A stretch of 64,000 nt of DNA from positions 186,001-250,000 of the forward strand of contig NZ_JAPWGY010000001.1 in NCBI RefSeq assembly GCF_027214005.1, in the 5' to 3' direction. Made by a program: the position numbers and the translations under genes. Below are positions 28,153-40,336 of the stretch, one piece after another. The DNA comes from Kiloniella laminariae (GTDB taxonomy: Bacteria > Pseudomonadota > Alphaproteobacteria > Kiloniellales > Kiloniellaceae). Under the pieces are notes generated by a model. It was not told where the DNA came from, did not search any database, and saw only the letters and a program-made list of their open reading frames with translations. Within the stretch, counting starts at the first letter, position 1; the number at the start of each line of letters is the position of its first letter.

Positions 28153-29082
28153 ATGTCGCCACAAAAACCTGAATTGCACCAATATATATTACTGCTTCTG
28201 TTGGGGGCGATTTGGGGAAGTTCTTTTCTCTTTATCAAAATTTCCCTTGAAAGCATTACCCCTGTTACCTTGACAGCCTTTCGCCTGCTCCTGGCTTTTC
28301 TTGTGATGGCTGCCTTGGTTTTTGCTTTAAGAAAAAAAATTCCTACAGGAATAAGTATCTGGCGAAAATACGCTGTCGTTGCAATCTCGGGTAATATTCT
28401 GCCCTTTATTCTGATCTCCTGGGGCGAATTACATATAGAATCCGGGCTTGCTGCAATTTTGATGGCAATCATCCCACTTTCAACACTGGTGGTTGCCCAT
28501 TTCTGGACGGATGACGAGAAACTATCCCTGCCAAAACTTGCTGGAACCTCTATCGGTTTTGCCGGAGTGATTTTGCTGGTGGGACCAGAGGCATTACGTG
28601 GTCTGGGCGATTCCGTATTGGGACAACTGGCTGTCGCTGTTGCTTCATTCTGTTACGGTATTACCTCTGTTTACGCGCGCAAGAGTGGGTTGACTAAACA
28701 GGATCCGTTGGTAAACGGTGCCTCTATCCTTCTGCTGGCCTCTTTGATGGCCTTGCCGCTGGCTTTTGTCCTGGAAGCACCATTGCAGCTGGAGCCATCC
28801 GGGCGCAGTCTTCTCGCGCTCCTGGCTCTTGCCGTCATCTCGACAGCAATCGCCTATACGATTCTTTATTACCTTCTGTCGACCGTCGGGGCGACCTATA
28901 CTGCCTTGAACAACTATATTGTCCCTGTTGCGGGAATGTTTTGGGGATACCTGTTTCTGTCTGAACGGTATGATGCCGAAGCTTTTATTGCACTGCTGGT
29001 CATCTTTATCGGCATCGTGGTTTCGCAACTTGGCAGAAGACAGAAAAAGCAGGAAAACAAGCCATGTCCAGAAGCCATATGA
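28153..29082 (+). CDS. EamA/DMT-family transporter
   Basis: The 309-residue protein has about ten hydrophobic helices arranged as two EamA repeats; GAIWGSSFLFIK near the N-terminus and VAGMFWGYLFLSE in the second repeat are typical. Such proteins usually export metabolites such as amino acids or nucleosides. The C-terminus is short and basic. Its stop codon overlaps the next start as ATGA, implying co-translation with the small lipoprotein gene. Confidence 0.88.
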   Translation: MSPQKPELHQYILLLLLGAIWGSSFLFIKISLESITPVTLTAFRLLLAFLVMAALVFALRKKIPTGISIWRKYAVVAISGNILPFILISWGELHIESGLAAILMAIIPLSTLVVAHFWTDDEKLSLPKLAGTSIGFAGVILLVGPEALRGLGDSVLGQLAVAVASFCYGITSVYARKSGLTKQDPLVNGASILLLASLMALPLAFVLEAPLQLEPSGRSLLALLALAVISTAIAYTILYYLLSTVGATYTALNNYIVPVAGMFWGYLFLSERYDAEAFIALLVIFIGIVVSQLGRRQKKQENKPCPEAI

Positions 29083-29456
29083 TGTTCAAAAATTCTCTTT
29101 TTTCTGTCTGCTTGAAAAGACTTTTATTTGTGAGTGGCGCTTTGCTCCTGGTCAGTGCCTGTGCAAATGAACCCATCAAGGTAGACGCTTCGCGAAAGGT
29201 TCAGACAGTCGTAGAGCAAAGTATTCAGACGTATGGCAAAAATGAGTACAGTCCCTGGGGATTTGGTGTCTGTTACGGTAGTCAGCTTAATACACCGCAA
29301 CAGGTTCTTGAGTTTGCGCGGGAAATCTGTGGAACTGGTCGGCTGGAACCCCGCGGGGAAGATTTGCTCTGGAATGGATGCCCGATGTTTCAGGGGGCCA
29401 AGGTTTCTTTTGTCTGTTATCCCAAAGGGCCCAAACGTTCCTCGGTCGGAAGCTGA
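29079..29456 (+). CDS. Small putative lipoprotein of unknown function
   Basis: The 125-residue protein starts with a basic, hydrophobic signal and a lipobox (LLVSAC), so the mature protein should be lipidated at the cysteine. Four further cysteines (GVCYG, REICG, NGCP, SFVCY) could form two disulfides in the periplasm. I do not recognise the family. The ATG overlaps the stop of the EamA gene. Its 3' end overlaps the convergent queG gene by 40 bases. Confidence 0.7.
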   Translation: MMFKNSLFSVCLKRLLFVSGALLLVSACANEPIKVDASRKVQTVVEQSIQTYGKNEYSPWGFGVCYGSQLNTPQQVLEFAREICGTGRLEPRGEDLLWNGCPMFQGAKVSFVCYPKGPKRSSVGS

Positions 29457-30592
29457 GGGTTTTTCCACTCTTCAACGACATCGGGATCTGTTTCGCCAGA
29501 GAGATGTTGATGGCGCAGTGCTGAAAAATCTTTGTGGTCCTGAAGACGTCCCAACGCCCAGACAGCCATAGCTCTGACATAGGGGGAGGGATCGGACAAC
29601 AGAGGGGTTATTCTTGGTGTAATTGCGGCATCACCACAATTCCCCAGACCGATCAGAACATTCCGGATAAAACGATCCCGCCCTATCCTTTTGACCGGTG
29701 ACCCAGAGAAAATCTGGCGAAAGCCTGCATCGTCCAGTTCGGCAAGATCTGCCAGACGGGGGGCGGTGAGTTCAATCCGGGGATAGACGTTCTCTTCACT
29801 GGTGGGTTCGGCGAATTTGTTCCAGGGGCATACGGCGATGCAATCGTCACAACCATAAATCCGATTGCCCATGGGGGCACGAAACTCCCTGGCTATGTGT
29901 CCGTGATATTCTATCGTGAGATAAGAAATGCAGCGTTTTGCATCAAGAACATAGGGGGCCGGGAAAGCATCCGTCGGACAGACGGTCAGGCAGCGGTTGC
30001 AGGTGCCACAGTGATCTTCTTCTTTTTGCTCTGGCTTGAGGTCGAGGTCGGTATAAATTTCGCCGAGGAACAGCCATGATCCATGTTCGCGTGAAACCAG
30101 ATGGGTGTTCTTTCCCTGCCAGCCAATGCCGGACTGGGCAGCGGCGACCTTTTCCAGAACCGGGGCTGTATCGACGAAAACCTTGACCTGACATCCCAGG
30201 TTCTCGACCATCCAGCGGGCCAGGGCTTTCAGTCTTTTTTTGATGAAGTCATGGTAATCCCTGTTTCGGGCATAGACTGAAATGTTGCCCCGTTCGTCAT
30301 AGGCGAGATTCGCCAGGGGAGGTTCGGACGGACCGTAGTTGACGCCGAGAACGATAATGCTTTTTGCGTCTTCCCACATGGCGGTCGGGTTCTCGCGCCA
30401 TTCAAGACGGTTTTCCATCCAGCCCATATCACCATGGTATCCCCTGGCCAGAAAGGTGCGCAGGTTTTCTTTGGTCTGTTCATTGATTTCGGCGGGGGAA
30501 AAGCCGACGGCATCAAATTTGAGCGACAGAGCCTGCTCGCGGATGGCGGCAGCCGGATCAGTGATAAGGGGCGGAGGAGATTTTTTTTTCAT
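29417..30592 (-). CDS. queG: Epoxyqueuosine reductase
   Basis: The 391-residue enzyme reduces epoxyqueuosine to queuosine in tRNA, using cobalamin and two 4Fe-4S clusters. Visible are VDTAPVLEK with the catalytic Asp, the cluster motifs CGTCNRCLTVCP and CDDCIAVCPWN, and a C-terminal HEAT-like repeat (YVRAMAVWALGRL). Length and order are normal. It lies on the same strand as tgt and queA, separated from tgt by 96 bases, so the window carries three late steps of the pathway. Confidence 0.95.
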   Translation of the reverse strand: MKKKSPPPLITDPAAAIREQALSLKFDAVGFSPAEINEQTKENLRTFLARGYHGDMGWMENRLEWRENPTAMWEDAKSIIVLGVNYGPSEPPLANLAYDERGNISVYARNRDYHDFIKKRLKALARWMVENLGCQVKVFVDTAPVLEKVAAAQSGIGWQGKNTHLVSREHGSWLFLGEIYTDLDLKPEQKEEDHCGTCNRCLTVCPTDAFPAPYVLDAKRCISYLTIEYHGHIAREFRAPMGNRIYGCDDCIAVCPWNKFAEPTSEENVYPRIELTAPRLADLAELDDAGFRQIFSGSPVKRIGRDRFIRNVLIGLGNCGDAAITPRITPLLSDPSPYVRAMAVWALGRLQDHKDFSALRHQHLSGETDPDVVEEWKNPQLPTEERLGPLG

Positions 30593-30688
30593 GTTAAACC
30601 TCCTCCTGTGTGGCAGTTGTGGGATGATCTGAAGATGGTTTGATTATTTTATCATAGGTGATTGAGCCGCAATATTACACCGCTGATA

Positions 30689-32880
<2,192 letters not shown>

Positions 32881-33072
32881 TTACTCTTGTCCTGTTACCA
32901 GCCTTGCATCCTGCCGATACAGAAAAGGGAAGGAATACACTTTGGTGGAATTCTGGCGATTGGTAGCAGAACTCTGCTCTTGAGGCAAAGGGAGGAAGGC
33001 TTTTATCTGCTATGCACAGCAGGAATGGGGAATGCTGTATCTGGCCAGATACTCAAGATGGCAACCCCGGCA

Positions 33073-33711
33073 TCAGCGGGCCTTTTCTTCAGGTTCCCGA
33101 ACATTATAGCGCAGGCCATAGCCGACCCGGTCCCGGGTGATGCCTTCGACATAATGGTACGGGCGATCTGGTAACCCGGCAAAGTTCTTGCCGCGCATCA
33201 GGATCATAACGCCTGCTTCGGCATTCATGCGCCGGGCGTTGGTTTTCTCCCGATCATCGCAGATATAAAATCCGGCTCCGCCTTTCAGGGTAAGGATGGC
33301 GATCACAGCCTCAAAAAACACCAGATCCCGATGAGGGGAGATCCCTGTAGAGCCCTTGCTGTAGTGGAGCACTGCCCGGTCATTGAAGCTGAAAGGTGTT
33401 GGGTAGGGCTGAGGTTGCATGAGCTGGAAAGCCTGATTGAGCTGTTTTTCAAAACTCTGTTGATAGTCGTCCAGCGCGGAGGCTTCGTTAAAATTCATGC
33501 AGATTCTGAAATCCTGTGTCACCTCATTGCCGGGAGAGCCGACAACCGGCGTTCCATCCCTGAAAGAGAGACCTTCTGTTGCCATCAGCATTTTCTGGCA
33601 ACCTTCGGCATCAACCAGCGGGAAAGCAACGGCGCCTTCACGGGGTAACCTTGCCATCTCTGCAGCCAGAACAGCTGGTGTCGTCAGCAGGTGTGAATCA
33701 AAATTTGGCAT
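33073..33711 (-). CDS. Putative 2OG-Fe(II) oxygenase-fold protein
   Basis: I do not recognise a named family for this 212-residue protein. The C-terminal half shows the pattern of a double-stranded beta-helix dioxygenase: H127-x-D129 in SPHRDL, a distal His186 in PYHYVEG, and arginines (R193, R195, R201) that could bind 2-oxoglutarate in ITRDRVGYGLRYN. Hydrophobic strands lie between. This supports Fe(II)/2OG chemistry, but the call rests on a visual motif. It is a single gene on the minus strand, downstream of none of its neighbours and divergent from the O-antigen-ligase-like gene. An exact substrate cannot be suggested. Confidence 0.55.
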   Translation of the reverse strand: MPNFDSHLLTTPAVLAAEMARLPREGAVAFPLVDAEGCQKMLMATEGLSFRDGTPVVGSPGNEVTQDFRICMNFNEASALDDYQQSFEKQLNQAFQLMQPQPYPTPFSFNDRAVLHYSKGSTGISPHRDLVFFEAVIAILTLKGGAGFYICDDREKTNARRMNAEAGVMILMRGKNFAGLPDRPYHYVEGITRDRVGYGLRYNVREPEEKAR

Positions 33712-33928
33712 GACAGAGGGCTCTTGAATTCAGAAGACTGTTTTTGAATATAAGCAGAGTTTAACAGACGGCAATGTTCAGTTGGCGATGAGCTGTTTTG
33801 AAAAACCGTCGTAACGATCAGCTTTTGCCGTCAGCGATGTGGGTGTTGATGACGAGGGGTTCTGTACAGTAACGGCAAAGCCGTCTATAGGTGTTTTTCC
33901 AATTCATTTATTCCAAGTTGTTGTTTCT

Positions 33929-35149
33929 ATGAACGGCCCTTTCCTGAGATTATTTTTTTTTCTGATTCCCAGCCTAAGTGTATTCAGCTCAAACGCCCTC
34001 GTACCTCTTGTCGGGATTGTTGCTGTCGCCACGACTGCGATCCACTTTTATGAGACACGAGAGCTTCCGCGCCTGAGCAGGTTACAGCTTGCGCTGCTGA
34101 TCGGCTTTTTTGGCTGGGTTGGCCTTTCTACTGTCTGGGCGATCAATCCGGAAAACTCCTTCCTGCTGTCGTTGCGTTTACTGGCACTGACGCTGGGCGG
34201 ACTTCTGTTGATATCTGCGGTCGAGAAGCAATCTGCCGCGGTGAAAAAACAATATGCAAAGGCTTTGCTCTGGGGCTGTATCCTGGGGGCGGTGTTGTTG
34301 CTGGTTGAATCAAATCTTTCTGCACCGCTTACCAAGTTGGCGAAAGGCAAGACACTTGATGAGGCAATGAATCTGTCCCGCTTTAATCGAGGGGCAAGTT
34401 TCCTGGGTATTGCCTGCTGGGCGCTGTTTGCCATCTATAGTTCGTCTCTGCCGCGGCTGTTACGGGGCATCCTCCCTTTGCTACCAATCGGGGTGCTTTA
34501 TTTTGCCCCGAGTGAAAGCTCTTTGCTTGCCGTGATCCTGGGCGGGATCTGGTATTTGATGTTTTTTCTAAAACCACGCCTCGGGTTCTGGCTGCTCCCG
34601 GTGCTGATGACGGGCTCCATTCTGCTTATGCCGTTGATTGTGCAGAAAGTTGAACCCCTCTATGGTCCTGAATCCTCGCAGTCCATCCCGTTTTCGGCCA
34701 AGCATCGGTTCTTTATCTGGGATTTTGTCGGGAGCCAGATTATTGATCATCCACTGATCGGGTCCGGGTTTGACAGTGCGCGAGATTATCCCAATAACGG
34801 GGTGGAGAATTATGTCCATACGCGGCCGGATGGAACAACCCGAGCCCTTGGTGGCCGGATTATTTCGTTACATCCGCATAATTTCGCTTTGCAGGTCTGG
34901 CTGGAACTTGGCGTGATCGGCGTGTTGCTGGTTTGTCTGATCATCTGGACGCTTTTTGTCCAGTTGAAGAAAAAAGGACTGGATGATGATCCTGCAATAC
35001 AGGCGATGATGGTTTCTCTCTTCATCATTGCCTTGCTGGGATATGGTATCTGGCAAAATCGCTGGTTTGTGATGTTCTTTATCTTTGCTGCTCTGGTTCC
35101 GCTGGTGACTGCAGCAAAACAGGCTGACAAGCAAGATGTGAAGCGATAA
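33929..35149 (+). CDS. O-antigen ligase / Wzy-family membrane protein
   Basis: The 406-residue protein has about ten hydrophobic helices and a large loop before the last helices that ends in LHPHNFALQVWLELGVIG, the hallmark of the Wzy_C/O-antigen-ligase superfamily. Members join glycans to lipid A core or polymerise repeat units. No glycosyltransferase genes are near, so the substrate is unknown. The ATG at 33929 starts directly at the first helix; a GTG at 33839 is in frame but less likely. Confidence 0.83.
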   Translation: MNGPFLRLFFFLIPSLSVFSSNALVPLVGIVAVATTAIHFYETRELPRLSRLQLALLIGFFGWVGLSTVWAINPENSFLLSLRLLALTLGGLLLISAVEKQSAAVKKQYAKALLWGCILGAVLLLVESNLSAPLTKLAKGKTLDEAMNLSRFNRGASFLGIACWALFAIYSSSLPRLLRGILPLLPIGVLYFAPSESSLLAVILGGIWYLMFFLKPRLGFWLLPVLMTGSILLMPLIVQKVEPLYGPESSQSIPFSAKHRFFIWDFVGSQIIDHPLIGSGFDSARDYPNNGVENYVHTRPDGTTRALGGRIISLHPHNFALQVWLELGVIGVLLVCLIIWTLFVQLKKKGLDDDPAIQAMMVSLFIIALLGYGIWQNRWFVMFFIFAALVPLVTAAKQADKQDVKR

Positions 35150-35205
35150 CAGGTGGTTCTTTCTGTCTCTATGAATTCTGGTGTCTGAGCAAAAGCAGGA
35201 AAAAT

Positions 35206-35616
35206 ATGATGATGAGCGGGTCAACAAGGTTCTGGCTGAAATTCTGGATTATCTATGCAGCACTTTGGGGGGCTGGATCTGTTGCGGTTGGCGCTTATGC
35301 TGCTCATGGCTTTGAAGGAGACGAACTGCGGGTGCTCTGGGCCCAGACCGGGAGTTTATATGGTTTAGTTCATGCCTTGGCATTGCTGGCTTTGACGGCC
35401 TTGGGCGCTGCCGGCTCAGGATGTTCCCGGGCACGAACTATTGCCAGTGGTTGTTTCTCTCTGGGTTTGCTGTTCTTTAGCGGAGGACTGTTTCTCAAGG
35501 CACTGTGCGATCTGTCGCTTAACGGCCCCTATATTCCGGTTGGAGGCAGCCTTTTTATTCTGGGCTGGTTGCTTACCGTGGCCTTCGGCTTTACTTACAG
35601 GCAAAAGGATCTCTGA
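35206..35616 (+). CDS. DUF423 family small membrane protein
   Basis: The 136-residue protein has four predicted membrane helices and the AVGAYAAHGFEG segment after the first helix that defines DUF423 (YgdD-like). Function is unknown. It begins with three Met codons in close order, so the exact start is uncertain. Its stop is two bases from the TusA-like start, suggesting an operon. Confidence 0.85.
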   Translation: MMMSGSTRFWLKFWIIYAALWGAGSVAVGAYAAHGFEGDELRVLWAQTGSLYGLVHALALLALTALGAAGSGCSRARTIASGCFSLGLLFFSGGLFLKALCDLSLNGPYIPVGGSLFILGWLLTVAFGFTYRQKDL

Positions 35617-35618
35617 GC

Positions 35619-35846
35619 ATGGCGGAACATTTTCTTGATGCAACCGGGCTCAAATGCCCCATCCCGGTTTTACGGGCCCGGAAAGCGATGAAGCCCCTTG
35701 TTGCGGGTGATGAGCTGGTGATCCATGCGACAGATCCAAGTGCTTTGCTGGATTTTAAAAATTTCTGCGAGACCACAGGGGACGAGTTGTTGTCTTCTGA
35801 GGTCAGGGAGGATGATGTGATGGTTTTTCGCATCAGGAAAAACTGA
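35619..35846 (+). CDS. TusA-family sulfurtransferase
   Basis: The 75-residue protein has the single-domain TusA fold with the active-site Cys-Pro in LKCPIPVLRARKA near residue 13 and the later DPSALLDFKNFCE helix. Such proteins carry persulfide sulfur for tRNA thiolation, molybdenum cofactor or sulfur oxidation. Neither tusBCD nor sulfur-oxidation genes are nearby, so its pathway is open. A strong terminator follows. Confidence 0.9.
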   Translation: MAEHFLDATGLKCPIPVLRARKAMKPLVAGDELVIHATDPSALLDFKNFCETTGDELLSSEVREDDVMVFRIRKN

Positions 35847-35896
35847 ACGCTACAAATCTCTGGCCACAAATCTCTGCCTGTAAATAAAATGGCTAA

Positions 35897-35938
35897 ATAA
35901 AAATGGCCCTCACGGAATCCCGCGAGGGCCATTTTTTT
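35897..35938. terminator. Bidirectional intrinsic terminator between tusA-like and RND genes
   Basis: An A-rich tract, the stem AATGGCCCTC / GAGGGCCATT with a short loop, and a T7 tract. It is positioned to end the tusA operon and the convergent RND operon. Confidence 0.92.
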
Positions 35939-35966
35939 CGCTACGTCACAAAGGAGATTGTGATGA

Positions 35967-38900
35967 CTATTCTGCTGCTTCAGCCGTCAGTCCCGGCCGT
36001 GATTTCAGTTCCTTGCTGCGTTTGCGATCCCTTTCCAGGGTGCCTTCCATCAGAGACAGCATGGGAGGAATAATCAGCAGTGTGAGCACAGCAGAAAGCG
36101 ACAGACCGCCAACAACAACAGAGCCCAGGCCCCGATAAAGCTCTGATCCCGCGCCGGGAACCAGAACCAGTGGCAACATCCCGACAACGGATGTCAGGGT
36201 CGACATGAAGATCGGCCTGATGCGGTTGCGTGTGGCTTCGAGAATGGCTTCCTGTGCCGGCATGTTTTCCTCCCGCAGATGATAGAGTGTCTGATGCACC
36301 ACGAGAATGGCATTGTTGACGACGATCCCGACGAGAATGACAAATCCCAAAAGGGTCAGCATGTCGAGCGGTTGGAAAACAAAGCTGTTAAGGAAAGCCA
36401 GTCCGGCAACCCCGCCTGCTGTGGCCAGCGGCACAGCAAGCAGGATAATCAGGGGATAGAAAAAGCTTTCGAAGAGAACAGCCATTACCAGATAAACAAT
36501 GACAATAGCCAAGAGCAGATTGACGATCATGGCATCCCAGGTCTGTGCCAGATTGTCTGCAGTACCACTGAGGCTTATTTTGATGTCGCTAGGCAGACCT
36601 GCAGCTTCCAGAGGGGCGATAACGTCTCTTTGAAGGGTTTCGAGTGCTTCTTCCAGCGGAATGCCCGCGGCTGGCCGGATTTCAAGGGTAATGGTCCTCA
36701 GGCGTTCGCGATGACGGATCTCGGTTGGTCCGGCGGTCAGGATAATTTCAGCCAGGCTGGAAGCCGGGACAATAAGACCTTCTGATGTGACGACGGGCAG
36801 ACTTGCGATGCCCTGTGTCTGGGTCACACTGTCTTTCGGACCTTTCAGGGTCAGATCCAGTCTTTTACTGCCAACGGTCACTTCATCAACACGCAGGCCG
36901 TCGTTAAAGACATCAATTGCTGTTCCCAGTTCATTGACAGACACCCCGTTGTCGGCGAGGCGAACACGGTCAGGCAAGACCCTGACCTCCGGAGCGCCGA
37001 GCTCTAGGCCTGGTCTCGGGCGAAACTGGTTTCCGGCTTCCTTGGGGAAAACGGCGAAAATCTTGCCTGTCGCTTGCCCGGCAACATTCAGGATCTGATT
37101 AAGGTCAGAGCCGGAGATGTCGAGGTCAATTTTTCGGCCACCACCAATACCTCGCCCAAAGAGTGAGGGCTGGTTGATAAAGCCAAAGGTTCCCGGTTCC
37201 TTGAAAACCGGTTCCTGCAAAACCGGTATCAGTTCTGCAACCCGGCTGCCATCAATGGCTGTGGCTCCGAGAAATGTATTCGATTGGGTCGCAACAAAAA
37301 AGAAACGTTCCATTTTTGGAGGAGCACCGGGATCAGATTCAGGTCCGGTTTCAGTCGCCCAGAGATGACGTACAGAATTTTCGACTTCTTTTGCGATAGA
37401 GGTCATTGTGTCGAGGTTATAGCCGGGTGGAGGGATAATCACTCCAAAGACGAGGTTCCTGTTCCCTTCTGGCAAGTATTCCAGCTTGGGTAAAAACTGC
37501 CAGGTTCCCAAGGCTGCAATGACTGTGACTGTGCTGACAAGGGCAACTGCAACCAGTTTCTGTCGAACCACCAGCGCCTGTGATGCCATGATGAAAGAAA
37601 CAAACCCGGTGCCGAACTGATCTATCCCGGGAAGAGGAATGCGTTTTACGGTGTCGCTCCCATCGGTGTCATGTTCACGAAGGAACCGCCGCGAAAGTGC
37701 GGGAATAACCGTAATCGATACGACAAGAGACAGAACCACGGATACCGAGATTGCAACGGCGATATCCCGGAAAAGCTGCCCGACTTCCAGTTCCATGACC
37801 AGAATAGGGATAAAGACCATTACGGTTGTCAGGGCGGAGACCAGAATTGCTCCCCAGACCTGCTGTGCTCCCTGATAGGCTGCGACAGCAGGTGATTTTC
37901 CCTGTTCCTTCAAGCGGAAAATATTTTCCAGAACAACAATTGCTGCATCGACGACCATCCCCACAGCAAAGGCCAGACCTGCCAGAGAAATAACATTGAT
38001 GGACCGGCCGAGGACAGCCATCGCCACGAAAGAGCCCACGACAGAGACCGGAATAGCCATGGAGATAATGATTGTGGCCCTGACGGAGCGGAGGAAAATC
38101 AACAGGATGACTGCTGCGAGAAGGCCGCCATACCAGATGTTTTGCTGTACCAGATCTATGGCTGAGGTAATGTAGATGGTTTCATCATACACCTGTTGAA
38201 GTTTCAATCCTGCCTGAGGAACGGCGCTGCTGTTGAGTTCTTCAAGCGCTTCATAGATACCGTTCATGGTCTCAATGACGTTTGCCCCGGTTTCGCGGGT
38301 GGCATTGAAGGCCAGGGCAGCATCACCAAACATTCTGATGTTGGATGTCGGTTCCTTGTAATTAAAGCCAACCTGGGCAATGTCCCCCACAGTGACCCTG
38401 GATACTCCACCGGTAAAGGGGTCCTGTACGCTCCGCAGAACAACCTGCCTGATCGCTTCGACTGTATTGAGTTCCCCTTCGGTTCGAACGATGTAACGGC
38501 GTTTGCCTTCGTCCACATCTCCAGCGGAAACGGACGCGCTGGCCTGGCGCAGGGTCGAAACAACCGAAGCGGTGGTCAGCCCGTAGCGGGCAAGAAGCGG
38601 TGGCTGGATTACAACTTCGATTTCCTGCTCACTGCCGCCATAGATGTTGACTCCACTGACACCTTGAACGCGTTCTATCCGGTCTTTTATGATGTCTTCG
38701 ACGAAGTCACCGTAGTGATAAATCGGTGTGGTGTTCCCTTTCTGGCGGGTCAGAATAAACCAGGCAATCGGGCTGTCTTCTGAACCTGCTGTATCAAGGG
38801 TAGGTTCATCAGCCTCATCCGGGTAACCGCTGACGCGGTCCAGCCTGTTCGCCGTCAGAAGAAGGGCTTTGCCCATATCTGTCCCGACATTGAATTCCAA

Positions 38901-39176
38901 CGAAATCCGTCCCTGGCCAAATTCTGACTCACTGGTCATGGTGTGGAGATTTTCGAGGCCTTTGAGCTTTTCTTCCTGTTCGTTGACAATCTGGCGTTCA
39001 ACTTCTGCTGGCGCGGCTCCAGGCCAGTTTGTCCGGATGGTGATCACCGGACGATTGACATCCGGGGTGAGCTGAATCGGGATCATCTGCAGGGCGACGG
39101 CACCAAAGAGAACCACCATGATGACGGCAGAAATGATCGCTATGGGTCGTTCGATGGAAACCTTGATCAGGTTCAT
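35967..39176 (-). CDS. RND efflux transporter, inner-membrane permease (HAE1/AcrB type)
   Basis: The 1069-residue protein has the twelve-helix RND architecture with two large periplasmic loops after TM1 and TM7. TM4 carries the proton-relay region FAVGMVVDAAIVVLEN. The N-terminus SIERPIAIISAVIMVVLFG is typical of the family, and the porter-domain segment QLTPDVNRPVITI follows TM1. It should use proton motive force to expel hydrophobic or amphiphilic compounds. It overlaps the adaptor gene by one base. No outer-membrane TolC-like gene is adjacent, so the pump presumably uses a TolC encoded elsewhere. Confidence 0.95.
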   Translation of the reverse strand: MNLIKVSIERPIAIISAVIMVVLFGAVALQMIPIQLTPDVNRPVITIRTNWPGAAPAEVERQIVNEQEEKLKGLENLHTMTSESEFGQGRISLEFNVGTDMGKALLLTANRLDRVSGYPDEADEPTLDTAGSEDSPIAWFILTRQKGNTTPIYHYGDFVEDIIKDRIERVQGVSGVNIYGGSEQEIEVVIQPPLLARYGLTTASVVSTLRQASASVSAGDVDEGKRRYIVRTEGELNTVEAIRQVVLRSVQDPFTGGVSRVTVGDIAQVGFNYKEPTSNIRMFGDAALAFNATRETGANVIETMNGIYEALEELNSSAVPQAGLKLQQVYDETIYITSAIDLVQQNIWYGGLLAAVILLIFLRSVRATIIISMAIPVSVVGSFVAMAVLGRSINVISLAGLAFAVGMVVDAAIVVLENIFRLKEQGKSPAVAAYQGAQQVWGAILVSALTTVMVFIPILVMELEVGQLFRDIAVAISVSVVLSLVVSITVIPALSRRFLREHDTDGSDTVKRIPLPGIDQFGTGFVSFIMASQALVVRQKLVAVALVSTVTVIAALGTWQFLPKLEYLPEGNRNLVFGVIIPPPGYNLDTMTSIAKEVENSVRHLWATETGPESDPGAPPKMERFFFVATQSNTFLGATAIDGSRVAELIPVLQEPVFKEPGTFGFINQPSLFGRGIGGGRKIDLDISGSDLNQILNVAGQATGKIFAVFPKEAGNQFRPRPGLELGAPEVRVLPDRVRLADNGVSVNELGTAIDVFNDGLRVDEVTVGSKRLDLTLKGPKDSVTQTQGIASLPVVTSEGLIVPASSLAEIILTAGPTEIRHRERLRTITLEIRPAAGIPLEEALETLQRDVIAPLEAAGLPSDIKISLSGTADNLAQTWDAMIVNLLLAIVIVYLVMAVLFESFFYPLIILLAVPLATAGGVAGLAFLNSFVFQPLDMLTLLGFVILVGIVVNNAILVVHQTLYHLREENMPAQEAILEATRNRIRPIFMSTLTSVVGMLPLVLVPGAGSELYRGLGSVVVGGLSLSAVLTLLIIPPMLSLMEGTLERDRKRSKELKSRPGLTAEAAE

Positions 39177-40336
39177 CAGGAAGCCTCCCCGTTTTTCTCG
39201 GCCTGTTCTTCTGTAACCGGAGCAGCTTCAGCCGGGGCATTGCCGTTAATCTGCAAAGACATTCCCGGGAAAAGACGTTCATTCCCCCGGGTGACAACCA
39301 GATCCCCTGCCATGAGGCCATAGACAACTTCGATCCGCTCTCCGATCTGCTGACCAAGCTGGACCGGGCGGGGTTGTGCTTTCCCGTCCACGTTTAAATA
39401 GACCATTGGTCCATTGGGGCTTTGAATGACAGCATCTTTGTGCACCGTAACCGCGTCCCGCTCGGGTCCCGCCGGGACCAGAAGCGTAATACTCTGGTTA
39501 TCGGCAAGAGTGTCTTTGTTCGGCAAATCGGCAGAGAGCCTGACAGGCCTCGTGCGTGTCAGGGGGTTCTCCCGCGGCAGGATCGCCCTGATCATTGCCT
39601 GCAAAGGCGTACCATCGCTAAGGCTTATACTGAATTCCATGCCCTCTTTTAGGGCGATCAATCTTTGGGAAGGCACCTCGACCTCGATCTCAAGGCTGTT
39701 GCGTGACAACAGGGTAACGACAGGATCACCCGTCTGGACATAAGAGCCTATTTCGGTTTCCCGGCTGAGAATTACCCCGTCATAGGGGGCTTTGATTTCA
39801 GTGTAGCTCAAGTTGATTTCAGCCCGGCGAAGACGGGCCTTGGCTGTTTCGATATCAGCCCGGGATTGTGAAACCTCAGCTTTGGCGATGGCGCTGTTCT
39901 GAACAGCATCTTCATATCGGGATTTATTAAAGGCGGCAGATGAGCGGAGTTTTTCCAGCCGCTTTAGTTCCTGGTCTGCCAGTATCAGGCGGGCCTGAAA
40001 CGTGCCGAGGCGGCTTTGCGCAGCCTTGACCTCGCTGGCAGCAAGATCCCGATCAGCACGAAGGGTTGCTGAATTTAACAGGGCAATCACCTGATCGGTT
40101 GTGACCTTGTCGCCAATCTCGACTTTGAAGTCTTCTACAGGTCCGGCAATTTTGGCAGCAACATTCCCGGTTTGTCGTGCGACGAGTCTCCCGATTACCG
40201 GTACAGTCTGTTTCATCTGCTCTGTACGCACTTCGTCAACACCGACAAGGGCATCCTGCTGGGCATAAACGGTGAATGTAGGAACCATCAAACCCAAAGC
40301 GGCGACAAGGGTAAAAGGTGCAAAGAGCTGGCGCAA
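39176..40336 (-). CDS. RND efflux periplasmic adaptor subunit (membrane fusion protein)
   Basis: The 386-residue adaptor starts with a signal peptide of about 25 residues ending VYAQ. Lipoyl halves (AGPVEDFKVEIGDKV and IKAPYDGVILS) flank a helical hairpin (about 95-160) rich in Ala, Lys and Gln. The beta-barrel and membrane-proximal domains complete it. It should bridge the permease and the outer-membrane channel. The two genes overlap by one base and are in one operon. The acidic C-terminal tail (ITEEQAEKNGEAS-like) is a minor feature. Confidence 0.94.
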   Translation of the reverse strand: MRQLFAPFTLVAALGLMVPTFTVYAQQDALVGVDEVRTEQMKQTVPVIGRLVARQTGNVAAKIAGPVEDFKVEIGDKVTTDQVIALLNSATLRADRDLAASEVKAAQSRLGTFQARLILADQELKRLEKLRSSAAFNKSRYEDAVQNSAIAKAEVSQSRADIETAKARLRRAEINLSYTEIKAPYDGVILSRETEIGSYVQTGDPVVTLLSRNSLEIEVEVPSQRLIALKEGMEFSISLSDGTPLQAMIRAILPRENPLTRTRPVRLSADLPNKDTLADNQSITLLVPAGPERDAVTVHKDAVIQSPNGPMVYLNVDGKAQPRPVQLGQQIGERIEVVYGLMAGDLVVTRGNERLFPGMSLQINGNAPAEAAPVTEEQAEKNGEAS

